Source: Apoderus coryli (taxonomy: Eukaryota > Arthropoda > Insecta > Coleoptera > Attelabidae). Taken from it: DNA of 64,000 nucleotides. The position numbers were made by a program, and so were the translations under genes. The DNA is taken from the NCBI GenBank assembly GCA_911728435.2, contig OU452198.1, forward strand, positions 16,278,001 through 16,342,000, given 5' to 3'. This document shows, piece after piece, positions 60,301-62,912 of the stretch (the first letter of the stretch is position 1; every line of letters starts with the position of its first letter). A model generated the notes under the pieces. It saw only the letters and a list, made by a program, of their open reading frames with translations. It had not been told where the DNA came from and did no database searches.

Positions 60301-62912
60301 TAAATACTGGAAAGGTTTGCATGTTTGCGGATGATACGTCAATAGCAATATCGCCATTAAGCATGCAGGAATTAGAAAGCAAAACTAATAATATATTAAA
60401 AACCTTTAGTCAATGGTGCTTCAAAAACAAATTATTTATAAATGCGGAGAAAACATCTTGCATTATGTTTAGAACGAAAGTCAGAGACAATACGTTCGAC
60501 TTAAATTTACACCTAAACTCACATCCTATAGAAATCACTGAAAAATCAAAATTCCTGGGTATAATGTTGGATGAAAAGCTGAGTTGGTCTCATCATATAG
60601 GTCAACTGTGCTCGGAGCTTAGCCGAGTGTGCTTTGCTGTGTCGGTCCTTAGGAATTCTTTAAATACAGGGGCTCTTTTATGTGTTTATTATGCACTTGC
60701 ATACTCTAGATTGTCGTATGGTGTGATCGCGTGGGGTCAGAGTGTGGATATACAGCGTGTGTTTGTTCTGCAGAAGAGAATTCTGCGGGTCGTTTTTGGT
60801 TTGGCGCGTTTGGAATCTTGTAGAGAAACGTTTAGAAAACATAAAATATTAACTCTATCATCTGTGTATATATATAAAATAGGGCTTCATGTGTATCGAA
60901 TGAAAACTGAGTTAAAAAGACCTACTCACAACTACTCAACTAGAAATAGAGATAACATTTACATCGATAAATATAACCTTACAATGTTCAGGAAGTTGCC
61001 TATATGTGCAGGTTCTTACGTTACGTTATTATAGTTTGTTAGAGTTTTTTGATTCTTAAGCTGACAGTACTTTCATTTAAATGTTGTTCTGTGTTCTTTG
61101 TATGTATTTCGGGTTTTGTTTATCCTGTATTTATTAAATTGTAATTATAATAATGTATTGTGTGTAATGACGACCCTATCCAATCATAAGATTGGCTTGA
61201 GGTGTAGATAAATAAATAAAAAATAAACAAGACATAGTTTCGAGTCTGTGAAGAATTTGATTAACTAATAACGTGATCGTATGATACAAACTTATCTAAG
61301 GTCAACTCATAAAAAAAATTACTTTAATAAATTTTCAAAATTTTGACCTTGAACTTCTAAATACTTTTCACATCTCAAAATTAATTGTTCATGTGTTGCC
61401 CGCCGAATAGATGGTTGACTCAAATTGGCAAATGCATTCCGAACTCTTTGCATACACTCCTCTTTAGTGGTCAAGTGCCTTCTGTACACTTCATTTTTGA
61501 TCGTACCCCAGTTATAATAATCGATCGCTGTTAGAAAATCCAGACTCCACTGCAAATTTTCGCAGAGATGTTGTAGGATATGCCATGAAGTTTTAGTTTT
61601 ATTTTTGTCTTTACGGACCCGAAATTTTTGAAATTATCTATTATCCGTTTAACAACTTTTCATGATGGCTTGTGTTTTTCTGGGTACCTGGCAGCAAATG
61701 TATCACACGTTTGTGACATCACTCTGTCACATTATCCATAAATAATAAACGCATTTAGATAGTATGCGAGAGTATAATTTATTTACATGCCCGCTATGAT
61801 TATTACTACTAATTAATGTCTAGAATTTGTCATAATTGTTGATTATTTTTGGCAAGTGTCATATTTATTAGCTATCTAAAGCCATCCTGGCCAACTAAAA
61901 TCAATTAAATATCAAATTCATATCACTATTGTTATAGAAAAATGTAAAATTGTCAATATTTTGAAAACTATCAGTTTTTAGGATAGACATCCTTTCATAA
62001 ACTTGCCCTTATTTTTGATGCAAAACAATAAAAAAAATATAAAATGGGGGGTTGCCATTTAAAAATGTTGAATTATGACACTTTTTTCAATTTGATTTTT
62101 AACCCTTTTTTTCAAATACCCTGTATTAATATTTACTAAAAAATATACGTAGGCGCCTAAAGTGGATCCATATCTCCTAGGATATTCTCACAAATTAAAT
62201 TATTAAAGCTTCTATATAATAAAAAATTGTTATTATTTATTCTGAAAACGTCATTTTTGACATAAAATTTCAAATATTTCGAAAACGGCTGGCGATAGAT
62301 ATAACATATTATGCATGAAATATGTTTAGAATTAGACGGAGAATCCAAAAAATATATAATTTATATAGGATCGTATTTGAAATAATGAAGTTGACACCCA
62401 TTTCCGGTATAACCGGAAGTGCTAGATTCTTGAAAATATTTTAGTCGAATTGGCCCCATCGACCTAAGTACTACACCAGATTTTCAGATTGTTTCACAGT
62501 GTAGTTTCTCCATCATAGATCGAATCCCTTCCCGGTGGGACACCCGGTATACAGTGATTAATATTAATGATAAGGAACAAACAACATAGGGATGCATTTT
62601 TCAAAGAAAAGTTAAAATTTTTAACCTTAATAAATACCTATTCGTATAATTAAATTATTAAATACAATCTAATTAAGAACACTTTTAAAATGTGTATCCT
62701 ATAAAAGTAGAATGCAAGACCGAAGTTTTAGATACATTTCATCTTCCTATCTAAATTAAGAGATTGCGTGCAAATGATGCTGAAATTTATTTGTAAAACA
62801 ATAATATAATGTTAATTTTTAAGTCAAATGAACAATGTACCTATTAACAGATGATATTATGAAATTATTATTTTACCGTTTTAATAATATCTTCAGTTGA
62901 TGACATTTCCAT
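9034..62912 (-). CDS. CNT: Concentrative nucleoside transporter (CNT/SLC28 family), complete 11-exon gene
   Basis: Na+-coupled plasma-membrane nucleoside importer. Coding exons, 5' to 3': 62877-62912, 55088-55262, 49666-49846, 46554-46707, 31928-32125, 31705-31866, 31281-31374, 30932-31091, 15979-16124, 12642-12823 and 9034-9300. All GT/AG junctions and phases agree; total 584 aa, usual for insect CNTs. The N-terminus MEMSSTEDIIKT is hydrophilic; the first membrane spans are in exons 2-4. Family signatures in order: FQFLLGLLxIR-like segment (exon 5), ALSTIFFMSFMVNVLYYYGL (exon 6), GTSICES hairpin 1 then SESPILIRPYL (exons 6-7), ASIMSAPAALSFSKLIYPE (exon 8), SVLDAASKGA (exon 9), WIMGIPWDE and NEFVAFQ (exon 10), ICGFSNPGSIGIM and FMTACIAGIL (exon 11). 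The loop after NEFVAFQ is several residues shorter than I expect, so a microexon between 9300 and 12642 may be missing. Family assignment is very secure; substrate preference is not predictable here. Confidence 0.93.
9254..10010 (-). pseudogene. Decayed mariner transposase inside CNT intron 10
   Basis: On the - strand, frame-broken pieces read in order: WDPKGILVIDYKDKAISLTG (about 9905-9845), AIREKRRAKLRKSALRQHDD (about 9530-9475) and APVHKSRVALAALHKVGFD. These match the mariner DDE domain (F-W-D-x-x-G, Q-H-D-N-A-P-x-H). The SPDLAPSD block after it is deleted, and foreign sequence splits the frame. The remnant reaches into the last CNT exon region by 47 bp only as an ORF artefact; its homologous part stays in the intron. 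Confidence 0.7.
10320..10482 (+). repeat. 3' end of a retroposon with AATAAA and TTA-rich tail
   Basis: A short non-coding segment ends with CCAATAAAGTC at about 10440 and a (TTA/ATT)n run at 10454-10476. This is the shape of a non-LTR retroposon 3' terminus. A (TATC)n run precedes it near 10255-10273. Confidence 0.4.
10491..10762. repeat. Direct duplication of about 118 bp
   Basis: 10491-10608 and 10646-10762 are near-identical direct copies starting TGTTTTATAGTACGGTA and ending CAACAATAATATT. They are separated by a 37-bp spacer rich in GA. Confidence 0.85.
10782..11157. repeat. Inverted repeat (foldback) around a CCACTTTTAGTGG core
   Basis: The arm 10782-10895 is repeated in inverse orientation at about 11045-11157, both containing TACGTACTACGTTTCGGC or its complement. 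Between them lie several copies of ACCCACTAAAAGTGG, itself a palindrome. The right arm retains a CTGAGGA...GAAAC motif (11037-11061) that is truncated in the left arm. Confidence 0.8.
11187..12440 (-). pseudogene. C-terminal part of a non-LTR retrotransposon with zinc knuckle and endonuclease-like domain
   Basis: On the - strand, broken frames read in order: LDVKTRKMMSMH (about 12390-12350), HHPNESVARLSSHDMEGAEE, RANRKARIKEAEVSRLYNLH, EEPLHGVFYKSIEDMGLSKL, and SGGLKSETEGFIIGCEDGL. A CCHC-type knuckle follows (C-K-A-C then H and C, about 11810-11755), then YGLDETPVHPYAP and NMLDIVFLDKTNKKIFVIEF. The last resembles the restriction-like endonuclease P-D...D core of R2-type elements. Two or more stops or frameshifts interrupt it. 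Clade naming is tentative; retroposon origin is secure. Confidence 0.7.
12642..12823 (-). CDS. CNT: CNT coding exon 10 (hairpin 2 and NEFVA motif)
   Basis: Acceptor tatatttcaag, donor TTACGA|gtaagt. It encodes YTDVTNQWTLELIMGKIFIP, WIMGIPWDECEQVGQLIG and KTMVNEFVAFQKMG, which includes the near-invariant N-E-F-V-A of CNT proteins. Confidence 0.93.
12850..12883. repeat. Perfect 15-bp hairpin just upstream of CNT exon 10 acceptor
   Basis: AATTTTAAAATACCT and its exact complement flank a 4-nt CAGT loop. On the gene's strand the hairpin ends 26 nt before the splice acceptor of exon 10, in the region where the branch site and pyrimidine tract are expected. Confidence 0.8.
12900..13300. other. Intron 9 DNA without recognised feature
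   Basis: Mixed-composition intronic sequence with no ORF and no repeat structure that I can assign. Confidence 0.4.
13316..13344 (-). other. Hammerhead-like CTGAAGA-hairpin-GAAAC motif
   Basis: On the - strand CTGAAGA is followed by T, a GGT.../...AACC hairpin and GAAAC. It is the same arrangement as at 13753-13781 and 13822-13850, and is followed by ATG as in those copies. Confidence 0.5.
13680..13942. repeat. Foldback repeat with mirrored CTGATGA...GAAAC motifs
   Basis: Two arms of about 115-130 bp, 13680-13793 and 13810-13942, are inverted copies (GAAAGAAAACACAG outermost, GGGACATGTTTC within). Each arm holds a CTGATGATGG...GGAAAC unit, at 13753-13781 (-) and 13822-13850 (+). No coding content was seen. 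Confidence 0.8.
14292..15881 (-). mobile_element. Internally deleted pogo/Tigger DNA transposon
   Basis: TA dinucleotides (14290-91, 15882-83) flank ends CAGTCGA and TCGACTG, with a longer imperfect inverted repeat containing CTATATAG. On the - strand, 15505-15323 encodes MSKCVCLSLSEKIKVLEEVD and on to AAKFGVSPSCVS, the Psq-type helix-turn-helix of pogo transposases. The stretch 15132-14944 encodes SSRKRVRVCSYEDVNEAVFR and on to GNLIRQKALQFAKE, the CENP-B-type second DNA-binding domain. 14943-14713 continues with IVFKTVSGQSASVSQENSD and then jumps to an acidic C-terminal tail. The DDE catalytic core is therefore deleted while both DNA-binding halves remain, in separate frames. Confidence 0.85.
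15979..16124 (-). CDS. CNT: CNT coding exon 9
   Basis: Acceptor tttatttcag, donor TTAGTAG|gtaaaa. It encodes EYVSVLDAASKGAYDAFHLV and IAFLAFIYFVNAVLVWCGEL, the conserved L-x-A-A-x-x-G-A and N-x-x-L-x-W motifs. It is separated from exon 8 by a 14.8-kb intron. Confidence 0.93.
16125..16488. other. CNT intron 8, host sequence before the transposon block
   Basis: Unique-looking AT-rich intron between the acceptor of exon 9 and the first transposon terminus at 16491. No features were recognised. Confidence 0.4.
16582..16590. repeat. 9-bp target-site duplication, left copy
   Basis: TCTATTTTA is repeated exactly at 28447-28455. The paralogous uninterrupted site near 50207-50216 (CCATTTTAACCC...) has one copy. 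Confidence 0.85.
16900..21920. repeat. Satellite-like tandem array, left foldback arm (about 32 monomers of about 157 bp)
   Basis: The phrase CCCCGTCAGAGCCG recurs every 156-158 bp from about 17047 to 21769. Two monomer types are recognisable. Type A has TATATGATTTTTTTATTCCG then GGATAATA and ACCTTGGAATT. Type B has TATCTGATTTTT, CGCGACAGG and ACTTTGAAATT. They alternate as AB dimers (about 314 bp, for example 18130-19070), ABB trimers (about 473 bp, 20195-21600) and runs of B (17523-18148). The outermost monomer (16900-17050) is the most diverged. Confidence 0.95.
21921..23050. other. Left part of the foldback core, no recognised gene
   Basis: AT-rich sequence between the left satellite array and the protease exon. 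It should contain the upstream exon(s) of the protease gene, including the catalytic His, but I could not identify a convincing exon. Confidence 0.4.
23051..23493 (+). CDS. Terminal exon: Ulp1/C48-type cysteine protease end fused to PHD-like zinc finger
   Basis: A splice-acceptor-like TATATATTTAG precedes 23051. Reading on with a split G|AT codon gives D-P-M-G-S, so the frame extends upstream of the ATG at 23056 and the true start lies in an unseen 5' exon. Residues about 45-70 (HLIQTDQYNCGPYIIYFFNN) hold the Q-x-D-x-x-N-C-G-x-x-x-x-x-F motif, the oxyanion Gln and nucleophilic Cys of C48/Ulp1-like proteases. The D of D-P-M fits the Asp of the triad, and the His must be upstream. Residues about 98-145 have C-x2-C, C-x2-C, H-x2-C and C-x2-C spacing, a PHD/C4HC3-type zinc finger (KCLLCG, CQFCHRNIHSLC, CNMCSLC). 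Proteases of this class occur in several DNA transposons. Here it is probably the element's own or a captured gene. Confidence 0.75.
23522..23527 (+). other. Poly(A) signal of the protease/zinc-finger gene
   Basis: AATAAA lies about 30 nt after the TAA stop, suggesting a normal short 3' UTR and a transcribed gene. Confidence 0.55.
23530..24354. other. Right part of the foldback core, no recognised gene
   Basis: AT-rich non-coding DNA between the protease 3' end and the inner foldback repeat. No transposase motif was seen on either strand. Confidence 0.4.
24355..24815. repeat. Small foldback MITE-like repeat within the foldback core
   Basis: Arms of about 200 bp, 24355-24556 and 24577-24815, are imperfect inverted copies. 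Both contain AATGACAACAA, ACTAGTGTGAG or its counterpart, CCAACACTA and CTTTATTTACGAA. The spacer is short. No ORF. Confidence 0.7.
24905..28140. repeat. Satellite-like tandem array, right foldback arm (about 21 monomers, inverted)
   Basis: The same monomer family in inverse orientation, with CGGCTCTGACGGGG every about 157 bp from 24991 to about 27977 and a diverged outermost copy at 28133. The arm has about 11 monomers fewer than the left arm. Confidence 0.95.
28447..28455. repeat. 9-bp target-site duplication, right copy
   Basis: TCTATTTTA immediately follows the CACACTGGT terminus of the foldback element. Confidence 0.85.
28970..29210 (+). pseudogene. Transposase C-terminal remnant of the 16491-29804 element
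   Basis: The + strand reads NLEHLKETNRNACNELSREM, then a basic stretch and, after one stop, LGGGHIENLL. This is the usual C-terminus of one mariner-related transposase lineage. The upstream DDE part is missing in this copy. Confidence 0.6.
29807..30931. other. CNT intron 8 between transposon block and exon 8
   Basis: AT-rich intron DNA. The open stretch at 29915-30124 shows no domain and is not called. Confidence 0.4.
30932..31091 (-). CDS. CNT: CNT coding exon 8
   Basis: Acceptor attttatag, donor GAATC|gtaagt. It encodes STLAAYTAFGARTQDLITAS, the MSAPAALSFSKLIYPETD block, then a Lys/Val-rich cytosolic loop. Confidence 0.93.
31281..31374 (-). CDS. CNT: CNT coding exon 7
   Basis: Acceptor tttattacag, donor TTTCAG|gtaagt. 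It encodes SESPILIRPYLKHLTDSEIH and VMAGGFSTVSG. The usual family form is TESPLLVRPYL; Ser replaces Thr here. Confidence 0.93.
31705..31866 (-). CDS. CNT: CNT coding exon 6 (hairpin 1 region)
   Basis: Acceptor gatttttag after a 61-bp intron, donor GGAATG|gtaagc. It encodes ALSTIFFMSFMVNVLYYYGL and GTSICESVNCVASIFLG. The second is the re-entrant hairpin 1, with the conserved Glu of the G-T-x-x-x-E-S motif. Confidence 0.92.
31928..32125 (-). CDS. CNT: CNT coding exon 5
   Basis: Acceptor aatttcaag, donor TTTAGG|gtaata. It encodes VPWNTLFWGVVVQFLFGLLT and on to FTYGEILVNEYQIFAFR, the V-x-W-x-T-x-x-W-G-x-x-x-Q-F family block. Confidence 0.92.
32706..33726. mobile_element. Non-autonomous CCGGGTGTCCCAC element (1,021 bp) with long TIRs
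   Basis: Ends CCGGGTGTCCCACCGGGAAG and its inverse (CCGGATGTCCCAC at the right end) are flanked by TA. The arms are about 350 bp and contain TCGATCGATTATG or its complement and TGACGTTTTCAGAATAAAGA. There is no transposase. It is the same family as the 7-kb element at 55535-62547, which still holds transposase remnants. Confidence 0.85.
33828..33843. repeat. (GTCT)n simple repeat
   Basis: Four tandem GTCT units. The complementary (AGAC)n run occurs at the same place in the related element (about 58103-58118), so it is part of the element family. Confidence 0.85.
34422..36922. other. CNT intron 4, unclassified AT-rich DNA
   Basis: Contains a (CT)n tract, a GC-richer block with a TATATAAG sequence near 35152 and a CCCCGGGG site at 35447, possibly an LTR or retroposon scrap. 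Degenerate subrepeats like those of the AGCTCTCCATAT elements appear near 36720-36922. No coding sequence was recognised. Confidence 0.4.
34738..34763. repeat. (CT)n microsatellite
   Basis: Uninterrupted CT dinucleotides over about 26 bp. Confidence 0.95.
36923..37356. mobile_element. MITE with AGGGTTATTCTTTCGTA termini, copy 1 (434 bp)
   Basis: AGGGTTATTCTTTCGTA and its inverse bound the element. The interior has GTTCA-containing subterminal repeats in both orientations. It interrupts a subrepeat of the AGCTCTCCATAT family: ...CTTACATA | GGCGTTCGTAAATAG joins up when the element is removed, matching intact units elsewhere (for example 34192-34212). Confidence 0.85.
37455..37580 (-). pseudogene. 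Reverse transcriptase thumb fragment
   Basis: The - strand reads VVEDEMAMWCKRNQLMLNSY then KTTYTQFYI. It fits the W-C-x-x-N-x-L-x-L-N-x-x-K-T segment just after the catalytic palm of non-LTR reverse transcriptases. Flanking sequence up to about 37800 may be more of the same element, too decayed to read. Confidence 0.45.
37800..41040. other. CNT intron 4, unclassified
   Basis: AT-rich DNA with one CTGATAATGGAGC...GCTCCGAAAC motif at 38454-38481. No gene or bounded element was recognised; 40090-40500 is less AT-rich and may be old retroelement sequence. Confidence 0.4.
41041..42360. repeat. GC-richer repeat-like block, possibly LTR-retrotransposon derived
   Basis: Base composition is clearly more GC-rich than the surrounding intron. 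An AATAAA at about 41420 ends a segment that looks like an LTR R region. No gag or pol motif is readable, and the open stretches at 41045-41392 (-) and 41696-41926 (+) have no recognised domain. Confidence 0.3.
43050..44763. mobile_element. CAGGGTGTCCCAAA element with about 280-bp TIRs
   Basis: CAGGGTGTCCCAAACTCGGC at the left and an imperfect inverse at the right (GCCGAGTGTGGGACATCCGG) are flanked by TA (43048-49, 44764-65). The inner arms share ATGACGTCATC. No transposase remains. A 457-bp MITE is nested at 43639-44095. Confidence 0.8.
43639..44095. mobile_element. MITE with AGGGTTATTCTTTCGTA termini, copy 2 (457 bp)
   Basis: Very similar to the copy at 36923-37356 over its whole length, with small insertions such as a duplicated AATCACATTCA unit. 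It lies inside the 43050-44763 element, so it is the younger insertion. Confidence 0.85.
44919..45345 (-). pseudogene. 3' end of a Jockey/CR1-type reverse transcriptase gene
   Basis: The - strand 45140-44919 reads HGYLTRRRDLLRLPRLKHEF, then FKRTFRKFLTSKAFYSLNEL and a stop. This matches the C-terminal Y-x-T-R-x-x-x ... F-K-x-x-L-K-x-F-L-x-x-x-x-F-Y-S block also present in the RT at 51135-52352. The region up to 45345 is the preceding part in another frame. Confidence 0.6.
45350..46553. other. CNT intron 4, proximal part
   Basis: AT-rich intron DNA. A short tandem duplication of GTTTGAAATATAATTATT occurs near 46067-46102. No coding sequence was recognised. Confidence 0.4.
46554..46707 (-). CDS. 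CNT: CNT coding exon 4
   Basis: Acceptor attttgtag, donor AGGATG|gtaggt. It encodes two hydrophobic spans, LIIYAVILIATVGYLVYDT and LIPLIGLMVFLMIGFVCS. The second matches the GLxVFLxxxxxxS segment that opens the conserved CNT core. Confidence 0.88.
47026..47990 (+). pseudogene. Unclassified decayed ORF, probably transposon-derived
   Basis: Near the start the + strand reads DITEQLDFVLHHLQNQFDYF and EDMKVFKTKLSNYQKKL, a coiled-coil-like stretch. Further on, after many stops and shifts, come NNEEFKYAKFLKPKFRHTLP and ELIGQMKPKNQLFSG. The amphipathic start and codon-like texture suggest an old coding sequence, but I cannot name the family. DIRS/Crypton-type or gag-like ORFs are possible. Confidence 0.35.
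48000..48595. other. AT-rich CNT intron 3 DNA
   Basis: Nothing recognised. Confidence 0.4.
48596..48971. repeat. Inverted repeat with 63-bp near-perfect arms
   Basis: The arms 48596-48658 and 48909-48971 are inverse copies containing GTAAACAATAAAACTCAG or its complement and GATATTTAAAACTGAG or its complement, with about 250 bp between them. CTGAGGA...GAAAC (48656-48683, - strand) abuts the inner edge of the left arm, and a related TTGAAGA...GAAAC motif (49017-49047) lies just right of the right arm. Confidence 0.8.
49359..49381 (+). other. Hammerhead-like CTGACGA-hairpin-GAAAC motif
   Basis: CTGACGA, an unpaired T, the hairpin GGCTTAGGCC and GAAAC. It is the most compact copy in the window. 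Confidence 0.5.
49390..49660. other. CNT intron 3 near exon 3 donor
   Basis: AT-rich; nothing recognised. Confidence 0.4.
49666..49846 (-). CDS. CNT: CNT coding exon 3
   Basis: Acceptor cgtttttcag, donor ATAAG|gtaaga. It encodes DNSYIYATFTASTCNGYGFL and a membrane span ILYGIYLYGLLYVFII, then a basic loop ending YWKNIR. Confidence 0.88.
50680..50860 (-). pseudogene. Transposase fragment of the 50119-53910 element
   Basis: The - strand reads WIGINGPTPWPLKSPDLTLL, then LVLWGTLK and, after a stop, VYKTATQNLEHLKQKM. This is the P-W-P-x-x-S-P-D-L-T-x-x-D/E catalytic end of mariner-like transposases, with the last acidic residue as E. It complements the C-terminal piece in the first copy (28970-29210). 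Confidence 0.65.
51135..52670 (+). mobile_element. 5'-truncated Jockey/CR1-type retroposon with long RT ORF
   Basis: One open frame reads from TIVGKVFEKALKVRICEYFE to the stop at 52350-52352 (about 400 residues). RT motifs: F-G-F-R-x-G-x-S-T-T, MHDLSKAFDCVD (motif A with catalytic D), GVPQGSVLGPLLF (motif B) and FADDTTA (motif C, both D present), then KFLGVHLDRRLTW. The C-terminal block has YPTRHNDDLLL and FVTRIKNFLIHNAFYSTDEF. About 16 residues are missing in frame between HALIQSH and RVFALQRRALR, compared with the RT at 59811-61034. The 3' UTR ends in an (AAAT)n tail at about 52645-52664. N-terminal endonuclease and gag parts are absent. Confidence 0.9.
52885..53192 (-). pseudogene. Tyrosine recombinase C-terminal remnant (Crypton-like)
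   Basis: The - strand reads VPEAATYTGHCL, a TGA stop, then RSSATILVDAGCDLLDLKRH, GGWQSSAVAEGYVDNSLNNQ, a Ser/Thr/Asn-rich tail and TAA near 52885. This matches the active-site layout H-x-x-R ... H-G-G-W ... E-G-Y of tyrosine recombinases: H in GHCL, second H in RHGGW, nucleophile Y in EGYV. The one stop replaces a residue next to the H-x-x-R Arg. Poly(A)-like signals follow. Eukaryotic Crypton or DIRS recombinases are the likely source. Confidence 0.7.
53398..53457. repeat. About 58-bp imperfect palindrome
   Basis: GTGCGTAA, TTTCCCA and AGTTGC on the left are mirrored by GCAACT, TGGGAAATA and TTACGCAC on the right around a CTA centre. A few mismatches are present. Confidence 0.8.
53913..54375. 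other. CNT intron 2 DNA
   Basis: AT-rich; nothing recognised. Confidence 0.35.
54376..54640 (+). pseudogene. Jockey-like reverse transcriptase C-terminal fragment
   Basis: Broken frames read KSLVLSILNYAHVSY, LQVMQNRFVFRLKNY and ELKLARGDLNVKLYSVFVFH, then SFDSPYV. The order fits the region after the RT palm (S-I-L-x-Y-A, L-x-x-x-Q-x-R-F). Short and decayed. Confidence 0.4.
54641..55087. other. CNT intron 2 near exon 2 donor
   Basis: AT-rich; nothing recognised. Confidence 0.35.
55088..55262 (-). CDS. CNT: CNT coding exon 2
   Basis: Acceptor ttttatag, donor ACTG|gtaagc. A hydrophilic, Asn/Gly-rich cytoplasmic stretch (ENGLENGKNDYEVGPG) is followed by NCYKISTFLAISLYFGWATY, the first hydrophobic span. 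Confidence 0.85.
55848..58238. mobile_element. AGCTCTCCATAT element, copy 2, with many degenerate subrepeats
   Basis: Terminal AGCTCTCCATAT is matched perfectly in inverse at 58227-58238. The body is built from roughly 130-200-bp non-coding units, each with TTTTTGACCCCTTTT-like, CTATTTACGAACGCCTATG-like and TTTTTAGGTTATATTCTATC-like segments, repeated about a dozen times with large divergence. Near the right end are CCAAATTTGGTTAAAATCTG and (AGAC)n. Longer than copy 1 because it has more subrepeats. Short ORFs here (55949-56912) are by-products of the low GC content. Confidence 0.75.
58789..61230 (+). mobile_element. Jockey/CR1-type retroposon, 5'-truncated, frameshifted
   Basis: First piece (58790-59050): end of an AP-like endonuclease, MNSLINEPTRI and the ALSDHT motif (S-D-H). 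Second frame (59050-59763): linker and RT N-terminus. Third frame (from about 59760): SLSTGVFPARLKTSLIIPIY, NYRPISLLSVLSKIIEK, HGFRARHSTETA, motif A LFDPTSAFDTTD, motif B GTPQGSVLGPLIF, motif C MFADDTSIAI, then KFLGIMLDEKLSW and RVFVLQKRILRVVFGL. The final FYNxLP-type C-terminal block is mostly missing. A 3' hairpin CCAATC/GATTGG (61178-61193) and a TAAATAAATAAAAAATAAAC tail close the element. Two frameshifts inactivate it. It is inserted in the left arm of the 55535-62547 element. Confidence 0.88.
61319..61740 (-). pseudogene. Mariner-like transposase remnant of the 55535-62547 element
   Basis: The - strand 61740-61560 encodes a helix-turn-helix start (CDTFAARYPEKHKPS, stop, VVKRIIDNFKNFGSV). 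It then jumps to the catalytic end at 61555-61319: SLDFLTAIDYYNWGTIKNEV, RRHLTTKEECMQRVRNAFAN and CEKYLEVQGQNFENLL. The S-P-D-L-T-P-x-D motif has become SLDFLTAID. The middle of the protein is deleted. Confidence 0.75.
62877..62912 (-). CDS. CNT: CNT coding exon 1 (start)
   Basis: Encodes MEMSSTEDIIKT, then donor ACG|gtaaaa in phase 0. The ATG at 62912-62910 was chosen because it opens the only short frame that ends on a donor in phase with exon 2. A second ATG two codons later is also possible. It is the least certain exon. Confidence 0.65.

Larger units (their letters stand above)
55535..62547. mobile_element. 7-kb CCGGGTGTCCCAC element with very long TIRs and nested insertions
   Basis: CCGGGTGTCCCACCGAGAAG at the left and its near-inverse at the right are flanked by TA (55533-34, 62548-49). 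The left arm is 55535-55830 plus 58239-58788, interrupted by the 55848-58238 element. The right arm is about 61660-62547. Together the arms are over 800 bp and even include the transposase N-terminal coding region in both orientations. A transposase remnant (61319-61740, -) and a Jockey/CR1-type retroposon (58789-61230) lie between. It is the likely transposase-bearing relative of the MITE at 32706-33726. Confidence 0.8.
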
